From NCBI GenBank assembly GCA_029260395.1, contig JAJDDJ010000009.1, forward strand, positions 496,001 to 560,000: a stretch of DNA of 64,000 nt, read 5' to 3'. This DNA is from Phycisphaerales bacterium (GTDB lineage Bacteria > Planctomycetota > Phycisphaerae > Phycisphaerales > UBA1924). A program made the position numbers and the translations under genes. Below are positions 1-7,653 of the stretch, piece by piece. The notes under the pieces were generated by a model. That model did not search any database, was not told the origin of the DNA, and saw only the letters and a list, made by a program, of their open reading frames with translations. Within the stretch, counting starts at the first letter, position 1. Each line of letters opens with the position of its first letter.

Positions 1-255
1 TTCATCGGTGATGCCCCGCTCAACGACAGCCCGCAGTTCCTCGACCTGCTCGGCGGAGACGAGCGGCTTGTCCCAGTCCTTGGTCACCTCGTGCTGGGCC
101 TCGGCGATCGCAAGCCAGATCCGCCGCCACGTGTTGAACTTGTGCCGGGGGCTCCAGATGCGGAGCATCTCGTGGCTCGCGTTTCGGCTGGCCAGCGGGC
201 TCGTGTAGGTGTCGTACGGCGAGCTAGGGGCGGGAGTGGGGGCGGGATCGGGCAT
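1..255 (-). CDS. purB: adenylosuccinate lyase, N-terminal part (cut by window edge)
   Basis: First 85 codons of a leftward gene that leaves the window at base 1. Adenylosuccinate lyase removes fumarate from SAICAR and adenylosuccinate in cytosolic purine synthesis. After a short proline-rich lead the protein reads YDTYTSPLASRNASHEML and then FNTWRRIWLAIAEAQHEV, which matches the conserved N-terminal helices of PurB (tyrosine/serine-proline-leucine-x-serine-arginine, then the tryptophan-arginine-x-x-tryptophan helix). The ATG at 253-255 is the first start in frame. The catalytic histidine and serine loop lie outside the window, so activity cannot be judged. No clear ribosome binding site was seen. 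The family call rests on the N-terminal pattern only, but that pattern is distinctive. Confidence 0.85.
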   Translation of the reverse strand, partial: MPDPAPTPAPSSPYDTYTSPLASRNASHEMLRIWSPRHKFNTWRRIWLAIAEAQHEVTKDWDKPLVSAEQVEELRAVVERGITDE

Positions 256-348
256 GACCGATGGTAGTGGGCTGGCTGCCTTAATCCGCTCGCGCAATCC
301 CGCGGGTGCTCGTTCAGATCCGCGTGCGTGACCACGCGGCCCCCGGCC

Positions 349-459
349 CTACCGCCTTCGCAGGTAGCTCACCAGCAGGCCCGCGTTCACCACGTACCAC
401 GCGTAGGGCAGGTACACGCCCCGGTAGTTCGTCGGAATGCTCGGCATCCACTGCTGCAT
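349..459 (-). CDS. candidate 36-residue small protein, possibly membrane-associated
   Basis: A short leftward ORF between purB and phoX, too small for routine gene calling. It encodes 36 residues starting MQQWMPSIPTNYRGVYLPYA, with a hydrophobic middle (AWYVVNAGLLVSYL) and a basic end (RRR). Nearly every codon ends in G or C, as in the neighbouring real genes, and the longer overlapping frames lack sensible protein composition. TATACT lies about six bases before the ATG, a spacing expected of a promoter giving a leaderless mRNA, and no Shine-Dalgarno is visible. A GTG five codons upstream is an alternative start. I do not recognise a family. It could be a one-helix membrane peptide or a chance ORF. 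Confidence 0.42.
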   Translation of the reverse strand: MQQWMPSIPTNYRGVYLPYAWYVVNAGLLVSYLRRR

Positions 460-544
460 GCACCCAGTATACACGATCAGCACAGGATCCGTCCCCCTCT
501 CGCCCAAAACCACCGCTCAGAGCGCCCCACGCCCGATTGCGCGA

Positions 545-558
545 AGCTTGTGCAAGCT
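545..558. promoter_or_regulatory. 14-bp dyad upstream of phoX
   Basis: AGCTTGTGCAAGCT has 6-base inverted arms around a 2-base centre, about 57 bases before the phoX start. This size and symmetry suit a dimeric repressor operator, but it could be chance. It does not resemble a direct-repeat Pho box. Confidence 0.25.
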
Positions 559-614
559 GCTGAGCTGTGCCAATCCCACCGCGCCTCGAACTCCTAGCGA
601 GCGAACAATTCACC

Positions 615-2063
615 ATGACCATCTCACGCCGACACTTCATCGCTCGTTCCACCGCCTTCGGCCTCGGGTTCGCAGGCCTGCAAACCGCGTTCGCCCAGCG
701 GGTCTTCGCGTCGTCGAGTCCCAAGCTTGCAGCGGGCCCCTTCGGCCCGCTCGTGCCCGACCCCAACGGCGTGTTCGATCTGCCCGAGGGCTTCACCTAC
801 AAGGTCATCAGCCGAGCGGGCGAGACCATGGTCGATGGCCTTCTCTGCCCCGCGCGGCCCGACGCCATGGCGGCGTTCCCCGGCCCTGACGGTCTCACCC
901 TCATCGTCTGTAATCACGAAGTCAGCGGCGGCGCACAAGCCGAGAGCGCCTTTGGCCCGACCGGTCATCGCCTGACCTTCGAGATCGCATCCCGCCTCTA
1001 CGACCCGGGCACCGGTGACGGCGCAGGCGGAGGCGGCGCCATGCCCGGCGGGACCACCACCCTCGTATACGACACCAAGAAGCAGAAGCTCGTCCGCCAG
1101 TTCCTTTCCCTCGGCGGGACCGAGCGCAACTGCGCGGGCGGCTCAACGCCCCACGGCACCTGGATCACCTGCGAGGAATCCGTCTCGCGCGCTGACCAGC
1201 TCCACGCCAAGGACCACGGCTACTGCTTCGAGGTCCCCGTCACCGCTGAGCCCCGGCTCAACCGAGCTGTGCCGATCAAGGCCATGGGCCGCTTCAACCA
1301 CGAGGCGACGGCGACCGACCCCGCCACGGGCATCGTCTACCTCACCGAAGACCGCCCCGATGGCCTGCTCTACCGGTACCTGCCGGTCAACCCGGCTGAC
1401 CTCGCAGCAGGCGGCAAGCTCCAGGTGCTCATGATCGCCGATGCCCCCGCCGCTGACACCCGCAACTGGGAGGCACCCAATGGCGCAGGCAAGACTATCA
1501 ACCAGGGCGATGCGCTCTCCGTGACCTGGCTCGACCTCGCCGATGCGGGCATCGAAGCCGATTCGCCCAACGACACCATCCGCTTCGAAGGGTTTGAGAA
1601 GGGCGCTGCGCGATTCGCCCGTGGCGAGGGCATGTGGTGGGGCTCGCTCGGCAAGGGTGCCGCCAAGGCCGATGAAGCCGTCTACTTCGCCTGCACCAAC
1701 GGCGGGCCTGCCAAAAAGGGCCAGCTCTGGAAGCTCACCCCCGCCCCCTCGGCCGAGCCGCACGAAAGCCAGCTCGACACGCTCGCGTTGTTCGTCGAGT
1801 CCGAGTCGTCCGCGGTGATCGACAACGCCGACAACATCACCGTCGCGCCCTTCGGCCACCTCATCGTCTGCGAAGACGGTAGCGGCGAGCAGCGCCTCGT
1901 CGGCGTCGATCCCAATGGCAACGCCTACGAGTTCGCCCGCAACGCCCTCAGCGAATCAGAACTCGCCGGCGCCTGCTTCAGCCCCGATGGCACAACCCTG
2001 TTCGTCAACATCCAGCACAACGGCCTCACCCTCGCCGTCACCGGCCCGTGGGAGAAGGCGTAG
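615..2063 (+). CDS. phoX: PhoX-family alkaline phosphatase (DUF839), Tat-exported
   Basis: Secreted phosphatase of 482 residues that should release phosphate from organic phosphomonoesters in the periplasm. It begins with a twin-arginine signal (MTISRRHFIARSTAFGLGFA, arginines 5-6) and an AxA-like cleavage region near residues 26-32. Family signatures include the iron-binding cysteine stretch RNCAGGSTPHGTWITCEE (Cys at about 173) and GRFNHEA (His at about 229), both characteristic of PhoX, which uses iron and calcium. The ATG at 615 is preferred over one 48 bases upstream because it puts the Tat signal at the N-terminus. The phosphate regulators phoB/phoR and two phosphate-type porins lie 10-15 kb away, consistent with a Pho regulon, although no convincing Pho box was found here. 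Confidence 0.88.
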   Translation: MTISRRHFIARSTAFGLGFAGLQTAFAQRVFASSSPKLAAGPFGPLVPDPNGVFDLPEGFTYKVISRAGETMVDGLLCPARPDAMAAFPGPDGLTLIVCNHEVSGGAQAESAFGPTGHRLTFEIASRLYDPGTGDGAGGGGAMPGGTTTLVYDTKKQKLVRQFLSLGGTERNCAGGSTPHGTWITCEESVSRADQLHAKDHGYCFEVPVTAEPRLNRAVPIKAMGRFNHEATATDPATGIVYLTEDRPDGLLYRYLPVNPADLAAGGKLQVLMIADAPAADTRNWEAPNGAGKTINQGDALSVTWLDLADAGIEADSPNDTIRFEGFEKGAARFARGEGMWWGSLGKGAAKADEAVYFACTNGGPAKKGQLWKLTPAPSAEPHESQLDTLALFVESESSAVIDNADNITVAPFGHLIVCEDGSGEQRLVGVDPNGNAYEFARNALSESELAGACFSPDGTTLFVNIQHNGLTLAVTGPWEKA

Positions 2064-2178
2064 AGCACGCGGCTATCCAGGCAGCGGCGTCAGGGAAGGG
2101 GCGACCCCCTCCCAGCTTCCTCAGTCGCTCTATCGCAGCTCGACCATGGGTAAAGGGGAGAGAGTTACACTCTTTCCG

Positions 2179-3030
2179 ATGCGTCGCTTCTCTCTCCTGC
2201 TTGTGGCACTTGCATCCGTCTGTTCCGCTCAGCCGACCGATTCAGCGGGCGACTGGCCGCACCGCACCTATTCATGCGCGCAGCTCGATTCGCCGCCCGC
2301 TATCGATGGCGACCCCAGCGAGTGGGCCGCTGGCCGTTGGACCGAGCCCTTCATCGATATCGAGGGCGAAGCCAAGCCCGCGCCGCGCTACCTGACGCGT
2401 GCCGCGATGGCGTGGGACGAGGCGCACTTCTACATCGCCGCCGAGATGATCGAGCCGCACCTCTGGGGCACGCTTGCCGAGCGCGACAGCGTCCTCCACC
2501 GCCAGAACAACTTTGAGGTGTTCATCGATCCCGACGGCGACGGCGCGATGTACCACGAGTTGCAGGTCAACGTGCTCAATACCGTGTTCGATCTGCTGCT
2601 CGTCAAGCGCTACCGACACGGCGGCCCCGCCCAGCACGGCTGGAACACCGAGGGACTGCAATCCGCGGTCAAGCTCGACGGCACGCCCAACGACCCGAGC
2701 GATGTGGACCGGGGCTGGTCAGTCGAGATCGCGATCCCGTGGTCGGCCCTCGCCGAGACAGCGGGTGTTGTGTGCCCGCCTGAATCGGGCGATGTATGGC
2801 GGGTGAACTTCTCCCGCGTCGAGTGGACGACGGTGCCGACCGCAAACGGCTACGCCAAGGCCAAGCACCCCGAGACCGGCCGCCGACTTCCCGAAGACAA
2901 CTGGGTCTGGTCGCCCCAGGCTCGAATCGACATGCACGAGCCACAGTACTGGGGCTTTGTCGAGTTTCTGCCCACGGAGGCAACCTCTCAGGCTGGCCCG
3001 GTGCAACCGGCCGCGACTGACTCCCAATGA
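2179..3030 (+). CDS. secreted CBM9-like (DOMON fold) carbohydrate-binding protein
   Basis: A 283-residue exported protein. MRRFSLLLVALASVCSA is a Sec signal with a likely cut after CSA. The mature part follows the family-9 carbohydrate-binding pattern: IDGDPSEWA near residue 40, the strand AAMAWDEAHFYIAAEM, NNFEVFIDPDGDG near 112-124, then a long strand run to WGFVEFLP. Proteins of this fold bind sugars or heme-like ligands in the periplasm or outside the cell and usually lack enzymatic activity alone. The start at 2179 opens the signal peptide directly; an in-frame ATG 33 bases upstream (2146) would add 11 polar residues and is less likely. The gap after phoX is about 115 bases, so transcription may be separate. 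The ligand is unknown. Confidence 0.72.
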   Translation: MRRFSLLLVALASVCSAQPTDSAGDWPHRTYSCAQLDSPPAIDGDPSEWAAGRWTEPFIDIEGEAKPAPRYLTRAAMAWDEAHFYIAAEMIEPHLWGTLAERDSVLHRQNNFEVFIDPDGDGAMYHELQVNVLNTVFDLLLVKRYRHGGPAQHGWNTEGLQSAVKLDGTPNDPSDVDRGWSVEIAIPWSALAETAGVVCPPESGDVWRVNFSRVEWTTVPTANGYAKAKHPETGRRLPEDNWVWSPQARIDMHEPQYWGFVEFLPTEATSQAGPVQPAATDSQ

Positions 3031-3150
3031 CCTCATACGCTGTCGCGCTGCCCGGGCGGAACGTACGCCCGTGGCCCAACGCCGAGACGAGACTCCCTCG
3101 CACCCGCTAGCAACCACAGTCGCGGCCCACATCGAGAGAAGGAAACCCCC

Positions 3151-3948
3151 ATGAACGCATCCACCCCGACCATTCTCGCCCGCCTCGGCCTTGCCTGTGT
3201 GCTGATGACCGCCGCCGGCGCAGCCACAGCTCAGCACGAGGCCCCCGCGACCGAGACCAAGCCCGCCGTCGCCGCAGACCTGCCCGACGGGTACAGCTTG
3301 CTTGAGAAGCACATCGAAGCCGTCGGTGGCAAGGACGCGGTCAAGAAGGTCAAGTCCTTGCGCATGAACGGCACGTTTGCCATTGCCGCAGTAAACATGA
3401 AGGGCGACCTTCTGATTCAGCTTGAAGCGCCTGCCAAGATGGCCGTCGTGGTCGATCTGCCCGGCATGGGCGAGGTTCTTCAGGGCTCTGACGGCGAGGT
3501 CGCGTGGCAGTCCACGATGCCGGGTGCACCGGCGCAGATCGTTGAAGGAAAGCCGGCCGAGGCGCTGATCGATCAGGCCCGGTTCACCGATGAGTACACC
3601 CCGCGCGAGACGTACGAGTCCGCTGTAACCGTCGGTAAGGAGCTCTTCGAGAACCAGATGTCCTATCGCGTCGAGATCAAGAAAAAGCGAACAGGAGCGG
3701 TCTCGCAGGCGCTGTACAGCGTCGATACCGGCCTGCTGCTCGCGGAAATGAAGAAGAGCTCGCCCGACGTCGAGAAATTTGATCTCATCACCGTCATGTC
3801 CGACTACCGCAAGGTTGGCGACTTGGTGCTGATGCCGCACAAGATGACCGCATCGACACCGCAGTTCGATCAGGTCATCGAGATGGCGACCATCGAAGTC
3901 AATCCCGAGTTCGAGCCCGGCACGTTCGACACGCCCGGCTCGTTCTGA
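3151..3948 (+). CDS. secreted protein, outer-membrane-lipoprotein-sorting-like fold
   Basis: A 265-residue exported protein with a signal peptide (MNASTPTILARLGLACVLMT, cleavage near ATAQ). After a short linker it carries the repeating pattern seen in the LolA-like/DUF620 group of planctomycete secreted proteins: a helix LLEKHIEAVGGKDAVKKVKS followed by strands such as LRMNGTF, GDLLIQLEAPAKM and GEVAWQS, ending in VLMPHKMTA and a strand-rich tail. There is no lipobox cysteine, so it is probably soluble. AGAAGGAAAC 6-10 bases before the ATG is a good ribosome binding site. Members of this fold carry or test for hydrophobic ligands, but no specific role can be read here. Confidence 0.6.
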   Translation: MNASTPTILARLGLACVLMTAAGAATAQHEAPATETKPAVAADLPDGYSLLEKHIEAVGGKDAVKKVKSLRMNGTFAIAAVNMKGDLLIQLEAPAKMAVVVDLPGMGEVLQGSDGEVAWQSTMPGAPAQIVEGKPAEALIDQARFTDEYTPRETYESAVTVGKELFENQMSYRVEIKKKRTGAVSQALYSVDTGLLLAEMKKSSPDVEKFDLITVMSDYRKVGDLVLMPHKMTASTPQFDQVIEMATIEVNPEFEPGTFDTPGSF

Positions 3949-3975
3949 GCCTTTGCCCATTACCATGGGTCACTC

Positions 3976-4371
3976 ATGCCCGTGATCCAAGTCCAAGCAC
4001 TGCCCCAGCCCGAGGGAACGAGCATCCCTCGGGCTTTGCACGCGCTGTGCCATGTCGTGGCGGGTGCAATGAACGTTGACCCCGCGCACGTCTGGGCCAC
4101 GTGGCACACGCTCGATGCGGGCTGTTACGTCGAAGGCGGAGAGCACGCGGCCGTGCGCACCCAGCCGCGCGGTACGCACCCGCCGATCGCGCGGCTGAGC
4201 GCCTTTGCGGGGCGCGATTCGCGCACGATCGAGGCTGCGCTGACCGCCGCCGCCGATAGCCTCATCGAATCGCTCGGCCTCGAAGCAGGCAACGCCTTCG
4301 TCACCTACGACGAGCTTGCCAGCGGGCGTGTCCACACGGGCGGTCGCGTGCGGAAGTCCGATCCGAGCTAG
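3976..4371 (+). CDS. tautomerase-superfamily protein (4-oxalocrotonate tautomerase-like)
   Basis: A 131-residue cytosolic protein. It starts MPVIQVQALPQPEGTSIPRA; methionine removal would expose proline as the N-terminal residue, the catalytic base of this superfamily. A beta strand, a long helix (RALHALCHVVAGAMNVDPAH) and VWATWHTL follow, as in one half of a tautomerase fold. A second segment (TIEAALTAAADSLIESLGL, then NAFVTYDELASGRVHTGG) could form the other half, making a short fused form. The start is 27 bases after the previous stop, so the two genes may be co-transcribed. The substrate is unknown. Confidence 0.68.
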   Translation: MPVIQVQALPQPEGTSIPRALHALCHVVAGAMNVDPAHVWATWHTLDAGCYVEGGEHAAVRTQPRGTHPPIARLSAFAGRDSRTIEAALTAAADSLIESLGLEAGNAFVTYDELASGRVHTGGRVRKSDPS

Positions 4372-4386
4372 CCGGACTCGCTTCTA

Positions 4387-4434
4387 GCCGACCAATTGGC
4401 CGACCAATTAGCCGAGCAATCAGCCGAGCAATTC
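4387..4434. repeat. 12-bp tandem repeat, four copies, over the end of the deacetylase gene
   Basis: Four adjacent 12-base units: GCCGACCAATTG, GCCGACCAATTA, GCCGAGCAATCA and GCCGAGCAATTC. The repeat crosses the stop codon of the leftward PIG-L gene (stop at 4420-4422). In that gene's frame each unit encodes x-Leu-Leu/Val-Gly, and the stop arises from a one-base change within a unit, so copy-number change could extend or shorten the protein tail. Confidence 0.8.
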
Positions 4435-5181
4435 GCCCAAATCACCGATCCGAATCGGCTCCCGGCTGTGGATCGGTTCACCGAACGCAGAGCCGATCCG
4501 CGAGCCGTAGAACCTGCCCGCTGCGTCCACCCAATCGAGCAGGCCGTGGTTCTTCTCGTTGGCCTTGAACTGGCTCTCGTAGGCGTTGAGCGATGCCCGC
4601 TTGGCCTCGCACCCGAGTGCCGCATCAAAGATGAACGTCGGGCTGGGCACAAGCCGCAAGTGCGTCGCGTAGTAGTACAGGAGCCATCGCGGATAGATCG
4701 GCGGTCCGAGCTTGGGCGGGCCCCCGATCGCATCGCTGAACGCGGGCGGCTCGGGCATCTCGATGTTTGTCAGCTTCGCATCAAACCGCGCGTCTTCCAC
4801 AATCCGCGTCACCGCCAAGTGGTCCGGGTGCGCATCCTCATAGAACGGCGTGAAAACGATCTCAGCACCGTGCGCACGGATCACGCTGGCAACCTTGTGG
4901 CGATTGACGACCGTGTGCTCGACCACGCGGTTGGTCAGTCCGAGCAGCATCCGCCGAACAGGTTTGGCCGCCGGGTACTCCGATGGATCGGCGCACAACG
5001 CGAGGCGCGCGGTCTCGGCCTCGGCTGCTCGCTTGGCGGGGGTTCCCCGGGGCGTCGGCTCCCCGTTGGTGATATCCAGCAGCAGTACGTCGTGGCCCTG
5101 TTGAGCCAACCGGGCGACCGTCGCGCCCATGCCCAGCTCTTGGTCGTCGGGGTGGGGGCCTACCACAAGAATCTGGGCCAC
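4420..5181 (-). CDS. PIG-L (LmbE/BshB-like) N-acetyl-sugar deacetylase family protein
   Basis: A 253-residue zinc-dependent deacetylase-like protein. The zinc motif PHPDDQELGMG lies at residues 9-19 and the later histidine motif EDAHPDHLAVTR near 118-129, both typical of PIG-L/LmbE enzymes that remove acetyl groups from N-acetylglucosamine conjugates (BshB in bacillithiol synthesis, MshB in mycothiol, GPI anchors in eukaryotes). The GTG at 5181 is chosen because CGGAGGT sits five bases before it; a GTG 18 bases upstream lacks such a site. The gene ends inside a 12-bp tandem repeat. Substrate cannot be assigned from sequence; a BshC-like gene exists 15 kb away but is not linked. Confidence 0.82.
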   Translation of the reverse strand: MAQILVVGPHPDDQELGMGATVARLAQQGHDVLLLDITNGEPTPRGTPAKRAAEAETARLALCADPSEYPAAKPVRRMLLGLTNRVVEHTVVNRHKVASVIRAHGAEIVFTPFYEDAHPDHLAVTRIVEDARFDAKLTNIEMPEPPAFSDAIGGPPKLGPPIYPRWLLYYYATHLRLVPSPTFIFDAALGCEAKRASLNAYESQFKANEKNHGLLDWVDAAGRFYGSRIGSAFGEPIHSREPIRIGDLGELLG

Positions 5182-5218
5182 AGGGCACCTCCGAGTCACA
5201 GCATCCTGCTCGAGATCA

Positions 5219-5710
5219 TCAGTTGGGCGTGTCGCCCACGCTCACGAGGCCCAGCAGCACGATCTGGCCGTCTCGCTCGGTCTCGATCTGCACCAGCATC
5301 ACGTCGGCGGGCTGCTGGGTGGCGAAGAAGCCCCCGCCACGGAAGTGCTCGCTGTACTCATCGACGAACTGCCGAAGGTCGAGCGTGACCCGCTGACCCA
5401 TGTCCAGCGATTGCAGCGGGTGGCTGAAGCGCTGATTAACCCAGATCGTCGACGCCTCGAATCGCTGGGCCGAGGAGTTGGTGATCGTCAGCTCATGGCC
5501 CTTCCGGCGTGCCTGCATGTCGAGCTGTTCGTACTGCAGCAGGTCCGGCGGGAAGGGCCGGGCGTACGTTGATTCCGGCCCCGCCGTCAGCGCCGTCGGC
5601 AGGCCGCAGCCAGCGACCAGAAGGGCCAGAAGGCACATGGCGAGCCCGGTGTGGGCAACGCGGCCAAGGGCGGTGTACCGAGGGCAACGACAAGTCGGCG
5701 GTGTGGGCAT
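5219..5710 (-). CDS. predicted lipoprotein, function unknown
   Basis: A 163-residue protein with a lipoprotein signal: a basic N-region (MPTPPTCRCPRYTALGRVAH), a hydrophobic core (MCLLALLVAG) and the lipobox LVAGC followed by glycine. The rest is mostly strand-like, with ELTITNSSAQRF and TIWVNQRFSHPLQSLDMGQR, reminiscent of small planctomycete lipoproteins with an immunoglobulin-like domain, ending GDTPN. The start at 5710 is one of three close ATG codons (also 5722 and 5737); it was chosen as the shortest that still leaves a normal signal. It lies divergent to the dihydrouridine synthase gene with about 45 bases between starts. I do not recognise a named family. Confidence 0.62.
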   Translation of the reverse strand: MPTPPTCRCPRYTALGRVAHTGLAMCLLALLVAGCGLPTALTAGPESTYARPFPPDLLQYEQLDMQARRKGHELTITNSSAQRFEASTIWVNQRFSHPLQSLDMGQRVTLDLRQFVDEYSEHFRGGGFFATQQPADVMLVQIETERDGQIVLLGLVSVGDTPN

Positions 5711-5755
5711 GGACCCGAGCATAGGGAGTTGGCGCATCGACCTATCGTCCCCCCG

Positions 5756-7084
5756 ATGGCGTGCCACGGCAACAACGCAACCCCGCCGAGCCCCGCCCAC
5801 GCCCCCGGCGGTGAATCCGTCGACCCCAGGCGGGTCGCTGAGCGGCTCTCGGAGCGGTTCCAGAACACCGGTCCGGGCGGCTCGGCCAGCGCCATCGACC
5901 CCCGCGTCCGTGAGCACATCCCAGCGTTTGATGCCCCGTTCTACCAGGCGGGTTTGGCGGGCTACTCCGATGCCGCCATGCGGCTGATCGCCCGCCGCCA
6001 CGGCTGTCCGCTTTGTGTGACCGAGGCTCTGCTCGACCGGACCCTGCTCGCGGGCGGCCGGGGCTTTGCCAAGGCCGATCTGGGCGACCTGCACGACAAC
6101 GTGCCCGGCGGGGCCGACGATGCCCCGCTCGTGTGCCAGATCATGGGCAGCGACCCGCGCGAGATGGCCGCCGCTGCCCTCAAGGCCGTCGAGCAGCGGG
6201 CCCGCAGCGACCGCGACTACCGCGAGCTGGCCTACGCGGGCCGCGACGAGGCATTCGCGCGCGACATCGCGGGCTCAGGGATCCGCCTGCAAGAAGGCGA
6301 ACAACGCAGCGATCACGGCGGCGACGCGCCAACAGCGCCCACCGATGACGGGTTCGCCGCCATCGACGTGAACTTCGCGTGCCCGGTCAAAAAGATCAGT
6401 CGCAAGGCGCGCGGCGGGCATTGGCTCGCCGAGCCGGTCGGCGCAGTCCGCATCCTCGAAGCCGTGCGCGAGGCGTTGCCCGCGAGCGTCCCAGTGACCG
6501 TCAAACTCCGGCGAAGCTTCGACGACACGCCCGAGATGGTCGAGGCATTCGAGCGTGTGTTCGCTGCGGCGTACGGCATCGGCTGCGCGTGGGTCACGGT
6601 GCACGGCCGAACCGTCGAGCAGAAGTACATCGGCCCCAGCCGGTGGGACGTGCTCCGTGATCTGTGCGAACGCCATCCCGACAAGCTCATCTTCGGCTCT
6701 GGCGACATCTGGAACGTGGGAGACATTTTCCGCATGATCGGCTACTGCGGCGTGGCGGGCGTGAGCGTCGCACGCGGGTGCATCGGCAACCCCTGGATCT
6801 TCCGACAGGCGAGGGAGCTTCTCGCGGGCCGCGAGCCGTCGCCGCCGAGCATTGTCGAGCAGAGGGCTGTGCTCGAACAGCACTTCGCGCTGCTGCTGCG
6901 TGTGAACCAGGGCATGCGCCACGCAGAGAACGCGACTGCGAAAGCCATGCGCAAGTTCGGCATCCGCTTTGCGTCTCATCACCCGCAGGGTGAAAGCGTG
7001 CGACTCAAAATGATTGCCGTCACCACCACGCAGGGCTGGTTCGATGTGCTGGACGAGTATTACGGGATCGAGGCAGCATCATGA
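5756..7084 (+). CDS. tRNA-dihydrouridine synthase family protein (Dus)
   Basis: A 442-residue FMN enzyme that reduces uridine to dihydrouridine in the D-loop of tRNA. The TIM-barrel motifs are present: AGLAGYSD near residue 66, LVCQIMGSDP near 127, the catalytic cysteine in DVNFACPVKK (Cys 209), VPVTVKL near 245, WVTVHGRT near 282 and VARGCIGNPWIF near 340. It is longer than the usual 320-340 residues because of an N-terminal extension of about 55 residues and a charged insertion of about 50 residues (roughly 150-205) just before the catalytic strand. The ATG at 5756 was picked; upstream in-frame codons would overlap the divergent lipoprotein. The stop overlaps the next start (ATGA), so the two genes are translationally coupled. 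Confidence 0.85.
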   Translation: MACHGNNATPPSPAHAPGGESVDPRRVAERLSERFQNTGPGGSASAIDPRVREHIPAFDAPFYQAGLAGYSDAAMRLIARRHGCPLCVTEALLDRTLLAGGRGFAKADLGDLHDNVPGGADDAPLVCQIMGSDPREMAAAALKAVEQRARSDRDYRELAYAGRDEAFARDIAGSGIRLQEGEQRSDHGGDAPTAPTDDGFAAIDVNFACPVKKISRKARGGHWLAEPVGAVRILEAVREALPASVPVTVKLRRSFDDTPEMVEAFERVFAAAYGIGCAWVTVHGRTVEQKYIGPSRWDVLRDLCERHPDKLIFGSGDIWNVGDIFRMIGYCGVAGVSVARGCIGNPWIFRQARELLAGREPSPPSIVEQRAVLEQHFALLLRVNQGMRHAENATAKAMRKFGIRFASHHPQGESVRLKMIAVTTTQGWFDVLDEYYGIEAAS

Positions 7085-7641
7085 CCGGGGGGAGGTTCGA
7101 GCGCGGGCTGGAGGGCGATGTGCTCGAGGTCTGGCGGGAGCTGTTCCTTCGGCAGAAAGCGTTCGCTGACAACGCGCTGGCACAACTCGATGACGCCGGA
7201 TTTTTCGGTGCTCCCTCGCCGGATGTCAACAGCGTGGCCGTGATCGTGCAGCACGTAGCGGGCAACTTGGTTAGTCGCTGGACGGATTTCCTTACGACCG
7301 ACGGCGAGAAGGCAGACCGTGATCGAGACGCCGAGTTTGCGCCTCCCACACCAACCACCGAGTCGCGCGCCCGCTTGATGGAGCGGTGGGAAGCGGCGTG
7401 GTCGGTGCTGTTCACCGCGCTTGATGCTCTGCGACCAGCAGACATGGGTCATACGGTCAAGATCAGGAACAAGCCTCATACGGTGCATGCCGCGATCGCC
7501 CGCTGCACGGATCACATCGCGGGGCACGTCGGCCAGATTCAGGTCTTGGCGAGGTGGCACGCAGGCAGCGCGGACTGGAAGTGGTTCACCATCGAGCCTG
7601 GCGGTTCGACAGCGTTCAATCGGGCCATGGGCGGCGACTGA
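7081..7641 (+). CDS. DinB-superfamily / DUF1572-like protein
   Basis: A 186-residue four-helix-bundle protein. The metal-site pattern of the DinB superfamily is visible: a helix with VIVQHVAGNLVSRWTDFL near residues 53-70 and a late helix HIAGHVGQIQVLARWHAG near 145-162, giving histidines of the usual H...HxxxHxxQ arrangement. Relatives include thiol-dependent S-transferases and DUF1572 proteins of unknown role. The ATG overlaps the stop of the Dus gene by four bases, so translation is probably coupled, although no functional link with tRNA modification is known. Confidence 0.72.
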   Translation: MTGGRFERGLEGDVLEVWRELFLRQKAFADNALAQLDDAGFFGAPSPDVNSVAVIVQHVAGNLVSRWTDFLTTDGEKADRDRDAEFAPPTPTTESRARLMERWEAAWSVLFTALDALRPADMGHTVKIRNKPHTVHAAIARCTDHIAGHVGQIQVLARWHAGSADWKWFTIEPGGSTAFNRAMGGD

Positions 7642-7653
7642 ACGGCGTGTTTC

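Noticed and set aside
2719..3966. Minus-strand frame opposite the secreted CBM9-like and LolA-like genes
   Set aside because: Both plus-strand genes have signal peptides and good codon use; the minus frame has neither.
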